DNA from: an uncultured Collinsella sp.
GTDB taxonomy: Bacteria; Actinomycetota; Coriobacteriia; Coriobacteriales; Coriobacteriaceae
Direction of reading: 5' to 3'
Assembly: GCA_934658705.1 (NCBI GenBank)
Contig: CAKUHP010000046.1
Location: forward strand, 1 to 6,505
DNA: 6,505 nt
Part shown: positions 1 to 6,053 of the stretch, in pieces
How the letters are laid out: every line of letters starts with the position of its first letter
Numbering within the stretch: position 1 is the first letter of the stretch
The notes under the pieces: generated by a model
Databases searched by the model: none
Told to the model about the DNA's origin: nothing
What the model saw: only the letters and a program-made list of their open reading frames with translations
Program-made: the position numbers and the translations under genes

Positions 1-19
1 AGTCCCCGCGATGGGCCCA
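1..19 (+). tRNA. 3' end of a tRNA-His-like gene, cut by the window edge
   Basis: The first 19 bases read as the end of a tRNA: the last T-loop bases, then CCCCG (T-stem 3' strand), CGATGGG (acceptor 3' strand), a C and an encoded CCA. A C discriminator is the hallmark of tRNA-His, where it pairs with the extra G at position -1. The family assignment rests on that base alone because the anticodon lies outside the window. It converges on the minus-strand tRNA-Leu. The same 3' end recurs at 184-208, so this copy may be the end of the real gene or one more repeat unit. Confidence 0.5.
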
Positions 20-22
20 TAA

Positions 23-52
23 CAAAAAAGCTCCCATTGCTGGGAGCTCTTT
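23..52. terminator. bidirectional terminator, copy 1
   Basis: A perfect 8-bp stem (29-36 with 41-48, AGCTCCCA/TGGGAGCT) has a TTGC loop. It is flanked by six A's on the left and CTTTC on the right, so it has a strong U-tract when read leftward and a weaker one when read rightward. It sits 9 bases after the CCA end of the tRNA-His-like sequence and 11 bases before the tRNA-Leu fragment. It is identical to the hairpin at 212-241. Confidence 0.75.
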
Positions 53-59
53 CATTTAA

Positions 60-77
60 TGGTGCGGGCGAAAGGAC
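60..77 (-). pseudogene. tRNA-Leu 3'-end fragment (18 bases)
   Basis: Read on the minus strand, this is the last 18 bases of the intact tRNA-Leu at 249-335: GTCC, TTT, CGCCCGC, A, CCA. Everything 5' of the T-loop is missing and is replaced by the unrelated core at 78-183. It cannot fold into a tRNA. It is one end of the duplicated unit, not a gene. Confidence 0.85.
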
Positions 78-183
78 GTCCGCGTATCCGCTTCGCGGAT
101 CCGCACCGGCTTCGGCCGCCTGCCGGCGTCCTCGCCAGCTCGCTAAAAACGCTCCGCGTTTTCTTGACGCTCGCTCCTTCGCA
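78..183. repeat. GC-rich hairpin core between two tRNA 3' ends (left element)
   Basis: This 106-base stretch fills the gap between a tRNA-Leu 3' fragment, facing left, and a tRNA-His-like 3' fragment, facing right. It has several hairpins: ATCCGC-TTC-GCGGAT (86-100), CGGC-TTCG-GCCG (107-118, a UUCG-type tetraloop) and AAAACGC-TCC-GCGTTTT (146-162). The last one ends 21 bases before the GGTTC of the flanking T-loop. It resembles the core at 6302-6400 in hairpin, spacing and flanking GCTC-rich words. A short open frame crosses it, but it is low-complexity and not convincing as protein. No transposase is visible. It may be a non-autonomous repeat that sits in tRNA T-loops; that is inference. Confidence 0.6.
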
Positions 184-208
184 GGTTCAAGTCCCCGCGA
201 TGGGCCCA
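184..208 (+). pseudogene. tRNA-His-like 3'-end fragment, second copy
   Basis: It begins GGTTCAAGTCC, a canonical T-arm, and runs through CCCCG, CGATGGG, C and CCA. The bases before it (GCA) do not pair with the T-stem 3' strand, so the tRNA is broken at the T-arm and the 5' two thirds are absent. The T-arm word GGTTCAAGTCC is also present, inverted, in the intact tRNA-Leu at 263-273. The two therefore form an 11-base perfect inverted repeat around the terminator. Confidence 0.75.
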
Positions 209-266
209 TAACAAAAAAGCTCCCATTGCTGGGAGCTCTTTCATTTAATGGTGCGGGCGAAAGGAC
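190..266. repeat. 77-base direct repeat, copy 2
   Basis: Identical to 1-77. This copy runs without interruption into the intact tRNA-Leu gene on its right, so its right side is probably the ancestral arrangement. Its left side joins the core at 78-183. Confidence 0.93.
212..241. terminator. bidirectional terminator downstream of tRNA-Leu, copy 2
   Basis: The 8-bp stem AGCTCCCA/TGGGAGCT (218-225 with 230-237) has a TTGC loop. Six A's precede it, giving a T6 tail on the minus strand, so it is best suited to end the tRNA-Leu transcript. The CTTTC on the right could end transcripts coming from the left. It lies 11 bases past the tRNA-Leu CCA end. Confidence 0.8.
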
Positions 267-335
267 TTGAACCTTCATGGGGTTGCCCCCATACGGACCT
301 GAACCGTACGCGTCTGCCAATTCCGCCACGCCCGC
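249..335 (-). tRNA. tRNA-Leu (anticodon CAG)
   Basis: This is an 87-base class II tRNA with encoded CCA. The acceptor stem is seven perfect pairs (GCGGGCG/CGCCCGC) with an A discriminator. The D-arm is GCG...CGC with GG in the loop. The anticodon stem is TACGG/CCGTA with loop TTCAGGT, so the anticodon is CAG (299-301) and reads CUG. The long variable arm TGGGG-GCAA-CCCCA is typical of tRNA-Leu. The T-arm is GAAGG-TTCAAGT-CCTTT with one G-U pair. The gene lies 43 bases downstream of tatD on the same strand and has its own candidate promoter and terminator. Its 3' end is duplicated at 60-77. Confidence 0.96.
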
Positions 336-346
336 GTGCAGGAATT

Positions 347-375
347 AGAATAACGGAGCGCCGCTGCGAACGCAA
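347..375 (-). promoter_or_regulatory. candidate promoter for tRNA-Leu
   Basis: In the short gap between tatD and tRNA-Leu the minus strand reads TTGCGT (370-375), a 17-base spacer, then TATTCT (347-352). The -10 matches consensus at 4 of 6 positions and the -35 at 3 of 6, with ideal spacing. Initiation would fall about 4-6 bases before the mature tRNA 5' end. Read-through from tatD remains possible. Confidence 0.45.
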
Positions 376-378
376 GAA

Positions 379-1296
379 CTATTTTTGAAAAAGTTTGCAG
401 GCATTTTCCCAGGCGGCTTGAGCGATTGATTCGGCATCCTCACCGGTGCGGTCAACACGGTCGTTGACCAGCGCGTTTGCAGTGATGGAAATCATTGCGG
501 GCTCGCACTCAAGACCGCGGATGGGCTCTGGAGCCATGTAAGGACAATCCGTCTCGAACAAAATTCGATCGAGCGGGGTTGCCGCGAATGCCTCGCGCAC
601 GTCGTCGTTGCGCTTAAAGGTAGCCGCGCCGCCGTAAGCGATGTAGCAACCCAGGTCCACAAAACGTTCCATCGTGGCGCGGTCCTCGCCAAAGCAGTGC
701 AGCACGCAGCCCGCCTGAGGCACACCCACCTCGCGCAGCACGTTGTACGCGTCCACGTGCGAGGTGCGCTCCTGGTCCGTGTCCTCATGGCGCAGATGCA
801 GCTCAACCGGCACGTTGCGACGCACAGCAACCTCGAGCTGACGCGCCATGCAGTCAATCTGCACGCCATGGGGCGCCGGCGCGATATCGTCGTCGTAATC
901 CATGTGGTAGTCCAGGCCGATCTCGCCGATACCGACGCACAGGGGATCATCGAGTGCCGCCACAATCTGGGCATGAATATCGTCCGTATAGTCCGGGGCG
1001 CCATACGGATGCACACCAGCGAGATACTTTATCTGCGGGATATCTTGCATCGGCAGTATTTCGCGAACCAGCCAGTCGCTATAGTCCGCGACGCTACGTT
1101 TATCGGCGATGGGGTCGAAAATCGTCACCAGCAGGTCAACGCCCGCCGCCTTGGCGCGCACGAGCGTCTCGGGCACCTCCTTGCCCCAAAACGAGAGCAG
1201 GTGCGCATGCGTATCGGCAAGCGGCGCAAGCGGCTCCGGACAAGCAACCGTTTTCTTTTTCTTGGTAAACGTCACGCGTTCGACACTAGGCGTCAT
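379..1296 (-). CDS. tatD: TatD-family metal-dependent hydrolase (DNase)
   Basis: A 305-residue member of the TatD TIM-barrel family, which are cytoplasmic metal-dependent nucleases with 3'-5' exonuclease activity on DNA or RNA. The expected motifs appear in order: DTHAHL (28-33, metal ligands H30 and H32), GVHPY (94-98), GEIGLDYH (124-131, bridging E125), ELHLRHE (H167), LHCFGED (H200) and ETDCPYMAPEP (D250). All metal ligands are present. The start at 1296 is chosen because AGGAG lies 7 bases upstream; starts further upstream would run deep into rsmA. This leaves about 25 residues before the first barrel strand, including KKKK, where most family members begin almost directly at the DTH motif. 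It overlaps the end of rsmA by 11 bases, so translational coupling is likely. The exact substrate cannot be told from sequence. Confidence 0.94.
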   Translation of the reverse strand: MTPSVERVTFTKKKKTVACPEPLAPLADTHAHLLSFWGKEVPETLVRAKAAGVDLLVTIFDPIADKRSVADYSDWLVREILPMQDIPQIKYLAGVHPYGAPDYTDDIHAQIVAALDDPLCVGIGEIGLDYHMDYDDDIAPAPHGVQIDCMARQLEVAVRRNVPVELHLRHEDTDQERTSHVDAYNVLREVGVPQAGCVLHCFGEDRATMERFVDLGCYIAYGGAATFKRNDDVREAFAATPLDRILFETDCPYMAPEPIRGLECEPAMISITANALVNDRVDRTGEDAESIAQAAWENACKLFQK

Positions 1297-2146
1297 GGGA
1301 AAGCTCCTGGGCCAGACGGACAAAGTCGACAACATCGAGCGTCTCGGCACGCGTGGTGGGTGCAATGCCGCAAGCCTCAAAGGCGGCATCGAGCACGTCT
1401 TTGGCAAAGCCGTTGGCGCTCATGGAATTGCGGATGGTCTTGCGGCGCTGGGCAAATGCAGCGTCGACCACACGTGCCACATACTCGCGATCGAGGCCCT
1501 CGGGCACCACGCCGTCAACACGGTCGATACGCACGACGGCAGAGTCCACGTGCGGCGCCGGCATAAAGCAACGCGGCGGCACCTCAAAGCGACCCGTCAC
1601 CTGCGCATACAGGCCGAGTTTTGCCGTGTAGCCGCCATAGGTCTTGTTACCGGGCGTTGCGGCAATGCGATCGGCGACCTCCTTTTGCACCATGACCACG
1701 GCGCGCTTGAGCGCGGGCATCGTCTGGAAGAATTGCAGGATGATCGTCGCCGCCACGTTATAGGGCAGGTTCGCGACAAACACCGTGGGCTCGCCATCAG
1801 CAGCCTGCTCAATCTGCTCCGGCGTCACCTTGAGCGCATCGCCCATGATAAAGCGGAAGTTGGCATAGTCGGCGGCATGCGCATCGAGCACCGGTTCGAG
1901 CTCTGAATCGGCCTCGATCGATGTGACGCACGCCGCCTCCTGCAGCAGCGCAAGCGTAAGCGTACCGACGCCCGGACCCACCTCGAGCACGCGCTCATCG
2001 CCCGTAAGCTCGGCGAGCTCGCAAATGCGCTCGATCACATGGTTATCAATTAGGAAGTTCTGGCCCAGGCGATGCTTGGTCGCAAGGCCAAACTCCTCTA
2101 GCAGCTCCCTGGTTGCCGTAGGGTTTGCCAAGGGCGAAGTTGTCAT
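1286..2146 (-). CDS. rsmA: 16S rRNA (adenine1518-N6/adenine1519-N6)-dimethyltransferase
   Basis: The KsgA/RsmA enzyme uses S-adenosylmethionine to dimethylate two adjacent adenosines in the helix 45 loop of 16S rRNA, a late 30S maturation step; its loss is classically linked to kasugamycin resistance. The 286 residues match the usual family length. Visible motifs are KHRLGQNFL (24-32), EVGPGVGTLT (55-64, SAM-binding motif I), GDAL (102-105), NLPYN (126-130, the NLPY catalytic motif that binds the target adenine) and VQKEVADR, followed by the C-terminal helical domain. The start is supported by AAGGAGG 5 bases upstream of the ATG. It overlaps tatD by 11 bases and is separated from metG by 111 bases that hold a terminator-like hairpin. 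Confidence 0.97.
   Translation of the reverse strand: MTTSPLANPTATRELLEEFGLATKHRLGQNFLIDNHVIERICELAELTGDERVLEVGPGVGTLTLALLQEAACVTSIEADSELEPVLDAHAADYANFRFIMGDALKVTPEQIEQAADGEPTVFVANLPYNVAATIILQFFQTMPALKRAVVMVQKEVADRIAATPGNKTYGGYTAKLGLYAQVTGRFEVPPRCFMPAPHVDSAVVRIDRVDGVVPEGLDREYVARVVDAAFAQRRKTIRNSMSANGFAKDVLDAAFEACGIAPTTRAETLDVVDFVRLAQELSHDA
1304..1308 (-). promoter_or_regulatory. ribosome binding site that sets the tatD start
   Basis: AGGAG on the minus strand, 7 bases before the ATG at 1296-1294. It lies inside the last codons of rsmA. It favours the 305-residue TatD over longer forms starting as far up as 1407, which would overlap rsmA by 122 bases and add a proline/arginine-rich stretch unlike the family. 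Confidence 0.8.
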
Positions 2147-2182
2147 GGTTGCCTCCTTAACATGGTGGCTGCATCGTAAAGC

Positions 2183-2214
2183 AAAAGGGCATGGACCGTT
2201 GTGGCCATGCCCTT
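2183..2214 (-). terminator. terminator-like hairpin between metG and rsmA
   Basis: On the minus strand a perfect 10-bp stem (AAGGGCATGG/CCATGCCCTT, 2205-2214 with 2185-2194) encloses a 10-base loop. It is followed by TTTTGCTTT, the layout of an intrinsic terminator for metG. rsmA starts only about 37 bases further on, leaving little room for its own promoter. A weak -10-like TACGAT lies at 2173-2178. The hairpin may act as a partial terminator or attenuator. Confidence 0.75.
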
Positions 2215-2257
2215 ACAGCTAAACTGCAAATTGCCGATATGGCGCTCGCGCGGCGTC

Positions 2258-3859
2258 TTAGCCCAGACGCGGGAACAGCGGATCGCCCTTCTCGACGGGC
2301 TGGCCGTCAGCAAGCAGACCCCAGGCACAGATGCCCTTGAGGTCGTCGCTCGTGGCCTCGTCCTCGCAGGACAGGCGGCGCAGAGCCTCGACAGAAGTCT
2401 GGGGCATGAGCGGCATCAGCAGGTGAGCGGCAATGCGGATTGCCTCGAGCAGGTTGTAGATCACAAACGCCAGCTCGTCAGCCTTGGCCTCGTCCTTGGC
2501 AAGCGCCCAGGGCTCGGAGTCCTCGATGTAGTGGTTGGCGGCGTGGATGAGTTCCATGACCTCGTCCTTTGCTCCGCCGTAATCGAGCACGTCCATCTTG
2601 GCCATGTAGCGCTCAACCAGGCCGTCGGCGATCTTTGCCAGCGGGTTATCGAACGCATCGGCAGACGCCGGCTTAGCCGGCGCGCAACCATCAAAGTACT
2701 TGCCGCTCATGTTGAGCGAACGCGAGATGAGGTTGCCCCAGCTGTTGGCCAGGTCGGCGTTGTAGACCTGTTCCATGCGATCGAAGCTGATGGCACCGTC
2801 GGTGCCGGGAACCACGTCGGTCATAAAGTAGTAGCGATAGCCCTCGACGCCCAGCATGTCGATAACTTCCTGCGGGGCGATAGCGTTGCCACGGCTCTTA
2901 GACATCTTCTCGGCCTTGCCGGTCTCGGCATTGCGCACGGTCAGGAAGCCGTGGGCAAAGACGTGCTCGGGCAGGGCCTCGCCGATAGCCATGAGCATGG
3001 CCGGCCAAATAACGCAGTGGAAGCGGATGATGTCCTTGCCCACGATGTGGAACTGCGCAGGCCAGCGATAGGCAAGTTCGGCGCGGGCCTCATCGGTGTC
3101 GACGCCGTAGCCGACGGCCGTCATATAGTTGAGCAGCGCGTCGAACCACACGTAAGTCACGTGGCCCTCGTCAAACGGGACCTGAATGCCCCAGTCAAAG
3201 CTGGTGCGGCTCACGGAAAGGTCGTTGAGGCCGCCCTCGACAAAGCTGCGCACCTCGTTCATGCGGAACGCGGGCTCAACAAAATCGGGATGCTCGTCAT
3301 AGAGCTTGAGCAGCTTGTCCTGGAAGGCGGAAAGCTTAAAGAAGTAGGACTCCTCCTGCACGCGCTCGAGCGGACGGTGGCAATCGGGGCAGAGGTGCTG
3401 ACCGACGCTGCCGTACTCCTCGTCGCCCTTCTGGACCTGCGTGTCGGTGAAGTAGGTCTCGTCGGGCACGCAGTACCAGCCGTCATAGCTGCCCTTATAC
3501 AGGTAGCCGGACTCCTTCATGCGCTCCCACAGATACTGAACGGCATGATGCTGGCGCGGCTCGGTGGTGCGGATGAAGTCGTCGTTGGAGATCTCGAGCT
3601 TGCTCCAAAGCTCCTTGAAGTGCGGAGCCTGGCTGTCGGTCCACTCCTGCGGCGTCATGTCGTGCTTGGCTGCGGCCTCGGCGACCTTCTCGCCGTGCTC
3701 GTCCATGCCGGTCAGGAACTTGACGTTATAGCCGGCGGAGCGACGATAACGGGCCTGAACGTCGGCGATGATGGTGGAATAAGCCGTGCCCAGGTGCGGA
3801 TCGGCGTTGACGTAGTAGATAGGCGTCGTGATAAAGAACGAAGGCTTGGTTTGATCCAT
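2258..3859 (-). CDS. metG: methionyl-tRNA synthetase
   Basis: A class I aminoacyl-tRNA synthetase that charges tRNA-Met and initiator tRNA with methionine in the cytoplasm. At 533 residues it is the short form without the C-terminal EMAP-like tRNA-binding dimerisation domain. The Rossmann catalytic domain begins FFITTPIYYVNADPHLGTAYS, with the HIGH motif as HLGT (22-25). KMSKS is at 318-322, followed by RGN. The connective-peptide knuckle keeps C130, C157 and C160, but the fourth expected cysteine is D133 (CVPD then CPDC), so zinc binding may be weakened or altered. The C-terminal third is the alpha-helical anticodon-binding domain, with NSWGN at its start. GGAGG lies 8 bases before the ATG. 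It is 69 bases downstream of rsmI and is followed by a terminator hairpin. Confidence 0.97.
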   Translation of the reverse strand: MDQTKPSFFITTPIYYVNADPHLGTAYSTIIADVQARYRRSAGYNVKFLTGMDEHGEKVAEAAAKHDMTPQEWTDSQAPHFKELWSKLEISNDDFIRTTEPRQHHAVQYLWERMKESGYLYKGSYDGWYCVPDETYFTDTQVQKGDEEYGSVGQHLCPDCHRPLERVQEESYFFKLSAFQDKLLKLYDEHPDFVEPAFRMNEVRSFVEGGLNDLSVSRTSFDWGIQVPFDEGHVTYVWFDALLNYMTAVGYGVDTDEARAELAYRWPAQFHIVGKDIIRFHCVIWPAMLMAIGEALPEHVFAHGFLTVRNAETGKAEKMSKSRGNAIAPQEVIDMLGVEGYRYYFMTDVVPGTDGAISFDRMEQVYNADLANSWGNLISRSLNMSGKYFDGCAPAKPASADAFDNPLAKIADGLVERYMAKMDVLDYGGAKDEVMELIHAANHYIEDSEPWALAKDEAKADELAFVIYNLLEAIRIAAHLLMPLMPQTSVEALRRLSCEDEATSDDLKGICAWGLLADGQPVEKGDPLFPRLG

Positions 3860-3898
3860 GGGGTCTGTCCTCCAGAAAAACGTTGCATACAGAGGATG

Positions 3899-3927
3899 AT
3901 TCTAGCGCAAGGGCTGGATATCCTCCA
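3899..3927 (-). promoter_or_regulatory. candidate metG promoter
   Basis: In the 69-base gap between rsmI and metG the minus strand has TAGAAT (3899-3904), a 5 of 6 match to the -10 box. The sequence 17 bases upstream, TGGAGG, is only a weak -35. If real, it would let metG be transcribed apart from the GH5-rsmI pair. Confidence 0.35.
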
Positions 3928-3928
3928 T

Positions 3929-4807
3929 CTATTGCATATCGAGCACCATGGCATAGACATCGCGCTTGCGGCGCGAGTACTTCTGCGACAGGCGCTTGGC
4001 AACCGCGGAGGCGGGCTCTCCCTCCTCGAGCGCGGCGCGGATGTCCTCGCGCAGAGCCTCATCGGGGTCTGCCGCCGCGATGCCAACCGGTGCGATGCCG
4101 GCCTCCTCGTCCTCGCTTGGCGGCGCGATGACCAGCGCAATCTCGCCCTTTACCTCACCGCGGCCGCGCAGCTCCTCGGCAAGCTGGGCGGCGGACCCGC
4201 GCAGGACCTCCTCGTGCAGCTTGGTAAGCTCGCGGCAGACGGCGACCTCGCGCTGGGGGAAGACCTCGGCCACGGCCTCGAGCGTCGCCGCGATGCGATG
4301 TGGAGACTCGTAGAAGATGAGCGCGCCGGGCACCACGGCGAGGCGCTGCAGCCGACGCACGCGCTCGCCATGCTTGCGGCCCAAAAAGCCCTCAAAGAAG
4401 AAATGCTCGCAGGGAATGCCGGACGACACGAGCGCCGTGACGCAAGCAGAGGGCCCGGGGATAACCTCGACAGGCACATCCGCCTCGCGCGCAGCCTCGA
4501 CCAGTGCCTGGCCCGGGTCGGACACGCTCGGCATACCGGCGTCCGAGGCAAAGGCAAGGGTCTCCCCCGCCAGCAGGCGATCGACCAAGCCAGCGGCTCG
4601 ACTTGCGATCACGTTCTCATCGCAACGGACAAGCGGTTTGGAAATGCCCAGATGCATCAAGAGCTTTGAGGTCACGCGAGTGTCCTCGCAGCAGATGGCA
4701 TCGGCGGCGGCAAACGCCTCGCCGACGCGTGGGGACAGATCGCCCAGGTTACCGATGGGCGTACCGACCACATAGAGTTTGCCCGTACGGGCGCCATTTT
4801 GCGTCAT
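3929..4807 (-). CDS. rsmI: 16S rRNA (cytidine1402-2'-O)-methyltransferase
   Basis: RsmI adds the 2'-O-methyl group to C1402 in the P-site region of 16S rRNA, working with RsmH, which methylates N4 of the same base. This protects decoding fidelity. The 292 residues follow the tetrapyrrole-methylase fold: VGTPIGNLGDL (14-24), EDTR (41-44), SDAGMPSVSDPG (88-99), IPGPSA (116-121), FEGFLGRKHGER (138-149) and FYESPHR (165-171), then CRELTKLHEE. The last 45 residues (EALREDI to the end, with SRRKRDVY) match the small helical domain often found at the RsmI C-terminus. It starts 6 bases after the GH5 stop with only a weak AGGT-type ribosome binding site, so it probably depends on translation of the gene upstream. 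Confidence 0.97.
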   Translation of the reverse strand: MTQNGARTGKLYVVGTPIGNLGDLSPRVGEAFAAADAICCEDTRVTSKLLMHLGISKPLVRCDENVIASRAAGLVDRLLAGETLAFASDAGMPSVSDPGQALVEAAREADVPVEVIPGPSACVTALVSSGIPCEHFFFEGFLGRKHGERVRRLQRLAVVPGALIFYESPHRIAATLEAVAEVFPQREVAVCRELTKLHEEVLRGSAAQLAEELRGRGEVKGEIALVIAPPSEDEEAGIAPVGIAAADPDEALREDIRAALEEGEPASAVAKRLSQKYSRRKRDVYAMVLDMQ

Positions 4808-4813
4808 ATCAAC

Positions 4814-5875
4814 CTATTCAATCATGCCGCGCTCGAGCGTGCCGAGTGCTGCGCGGGCATCCCATGCTGCAATACGCTTCTCGGTCTTCCAGGTTTGGAA
4901 GAACCATCCGGCAGCCGGCGCAAACGAAGCCAGCTGGTTGGCGATAAACACGCGCTCGTAGGCGTTGCGGCCCTCGGGCGTAACCGACGAGTTGGCAAAA
5001 ATCGCCGCACCCGACCATTCGCCCACCAAGACGGGGAATCCGGTCGCGATTGCCTCTTTGAGCTCGCGCTTGTTGCGCGAGATGGCGGTCACGAGGCCGC
5101 GGGGGCTTGTGATATCGAGGGCATACTCGTCGCGGTAATGGTACAGGTGGAGGTCCATATAGACATTCTTGTACTTGGCACCGCGCATAAAGTGCTTCCA
5201 CTCGCCGGGGTGCCCCGAAGAGGAAAAGACGACGATCTTGTCCTCGGGCATATACGAGCGAACGATCTCGTACGCATCACGATAGAAGTTGCGCAGATAG
5301 TGCGCCGGAATGCCATCCGTCATGGTAAAGAGGCTCTTGCGAACGCTCATCTGCGGCGTGTCAAGCAGCTCGATTCCCAGCAGGCTCTCGGCCTCGCCGT
5401 AACGATCGGCCAAGCGCTCGAGGACATCGAGCGCAACGTGCCTGCCGTTGGTGGACGAATGCCACTCGGCGACCGTCTCTGGCGTGGTGGGCGAATCGTT
5501 GGAATCGCCCTGGCCGCCGGGCACGGTCGCCAGATCGAGCAGCACGCGGATGTCGTACTTGGCAGCCCACTCAATCGCGCGATCGATATAGTCGACAACC
5601 GAGATGTAGGAGGCATCGGACTCCTGCGAGCCAAAGGCATACCAGGGCACCGGTAGACGCACGGCGTTGAGACCGATCTGCGCCATACGGCGAAAATCGT
5701 CCTCGCTCACAAACGTCTCGTAATGACGGCGCATGCGCTCGTTATAAGCGGCGGTGCCCATGGCCTCCTGCAGCTCGGCCGCGTTGGATGCACCGGTCGC
5801 CGCGTACAGCGACGGGGTCACCCAGGGCTCGGGAATAAACCAGCCAGAGAGATTAACGCCGAGTATCCTCTCCAT
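4814..5875 (-). CDS. GH5 exo-beta-1,3-glucanase-like protein, probably not a normal glycosidase
   Basis: The 353 residues show the (beta/alpha)8 pattern of glycoside hydrolase family 5, nearest in feel to exo-1,3-beta-glucanases: GVNLSGWFIPEPWVTPSLY (6-24), GLNAVRLPV (68-76), VLLDLATVPGGQ (111-122), LLGIELLDTPQ (165-175), MDLHLYHY (240-247), VLVGEWSGA (282-290) and GWFFQTWKTE (323-332). The nucleophile E286 is present. The acid/base glutamate of the usual NEP motif is T173 (DTP instead of NEP), and the usual histidine of DLH is A116. There is no signal peptide or membrane segment, so it should be cytoplasmic. The start at 5875 has AAGGGGG 5 bases upstream; an ATG at 5929 would add 18 residues but has no ribosome binding site. 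It is the first gene of the block and sits 6 bases from rsmI. It may be a pseudoenzyme, a sugar-binding protein, or an enzyme with altered chemistry. Confidence 0.82.
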   Translation of the reverse strand: MERILGVNLSGWFIPEPWVTPSLYAATGASNAAELQEAMGTAAYNERMRRHYETFVSEDDFRRMAQIGLNAVRLPVPWYAFGSQESDASYISVVDYIDRAIEWAAKYDIRVLLDLATVPGGQGDSNDSPTTPETVAEWHSSTNGRHVALDVLERLADRYGEAESLLGIELLDTPQMSVRKSLFTMTDGIPAHYLRNFYRDAYEIVRSYMPEDKIVVFSSSGHPGEWKHFMRGAKYKNVYMDLHLYHYRDEYALDITSPRGLVTAISRNKRELKEAIATGFPVLVGEWSGAAIFANSSVTPEGRNAYERVFIANQLASFAPAAGWFFQTWKTEKRIAAWDARAALGTLERGMIE

Positions 5876-5880
5876 CACTG

Positions 5881-5887
5881 CCCCCTT
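5881..5887 (-). promoter_or_regulatory. ribosome binding site that sets the GH5-like start
   Basis: AAGGGGG on the minus strand, 5 bases before the ATG at 5875-5873. It favours the inner start, so the protein opens directly on the first barrel strand (MERILGVNLSGW). A small CGGGC-TGA-GCCCG hairpin lies just upstream at 5898-5910, in what would be the 5' untranslated leader. Confidence 0.65.
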
Positions 5888-5942
5888 TTGGATCACACGG
5901 GCTGAGCCCGCATCGTTCTTGCATGACATAACTATCGTTTTG

Positions 5943-5971
5943 AGTATACCCGCGCGTGCAGACAGGCGAAC
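5943..5971 (-). promoter_or_regulatory. candidate promoter of the GH5-rsmI block
   Basis: The minus strand has TATACT at 5943-5948, a 5 of 6 match to the -10 box. The -35 region is poor (GTTCGC at 17 bases). Transcription would begin about 60 bases before the chosen GH5 start and only 6-8 bases before the ATG at 5929, which also argues for the inner start. Confidence 0.45.
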
Positions 5972-6053
5972 GAACGGCCAACAAAGTGGCGCAAAAGTGG
6001 GAGGAATGTCCGGGCAGACGGGCTCGAGCTGGCGCGCCGGGATGCACGCGTGC
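5972..6053. other. intergenic DNA with no clear feature
   Basis: I find no credible gene or RNA here. The only notable item is the 10-base palindrome GCACGCGTGC at 6044-6053, next to GGGATGCA. It could be the worn right half of another copy of the palindromic repeat that starts at 6054. Confidence 0.5.

Larger units (their letters stand above)
1..77. repeat. 77-base direct repeat, copy 1 (tRNA-His-like end, terminator, tRNA-Leu end)
   Basis: Bases 1-77 are identical to 190-266, an offset of 189. The repeat starts at the window edge, so its true left boundary is unknown. It carries the tRNA-His-like 3' end, the bidirectional terminator hairpin and the last 18 bases of the minus-strand tRNA-Leu. 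Identity stops exactly inside the tRNA-Leu T-loop: GGAC continues into GTCC here, but into TTGAACC in the intact copy. Perfect identity suggests a recent duplication or active gene conversion. Confidence 0.93.

Noticed and set aside
37..270. A plus-strand 77-codon open frame over the left repeats
   Set aside because: The same peptide sequence occurs at both ends because the DNA is duplicated. It runs through a terminator and tRNA ends and has no ribosome binding site.
697..1906. Plus-strand open frames of 265-289 codons opposite tatD and rsmA
   Set aside because: They lie wholly antisense to two genes with complete catalytic motifs, and their translations are arginine/histidine rich with no recognisable domain.
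2201..4669. A very long plus-strand open frame (822 codons) opposite metG and rsmI
   Set aside because: It runs antisense through two certain genes and the gap between them, shows no family motif, and has the repetitive leucine/valine/alanine/histidine make-up expected from the opposite strand of high-GC codons. It is a shadow frame.
5876..5929. A longer GH5-like protein starting at the ATG at 5929
   Set aside because: No ribosome binding site precedes it, it lies only a few bases after the likely transcription start, and the added 18 residues resemble neither a signal peptide nor the family N-terminus.
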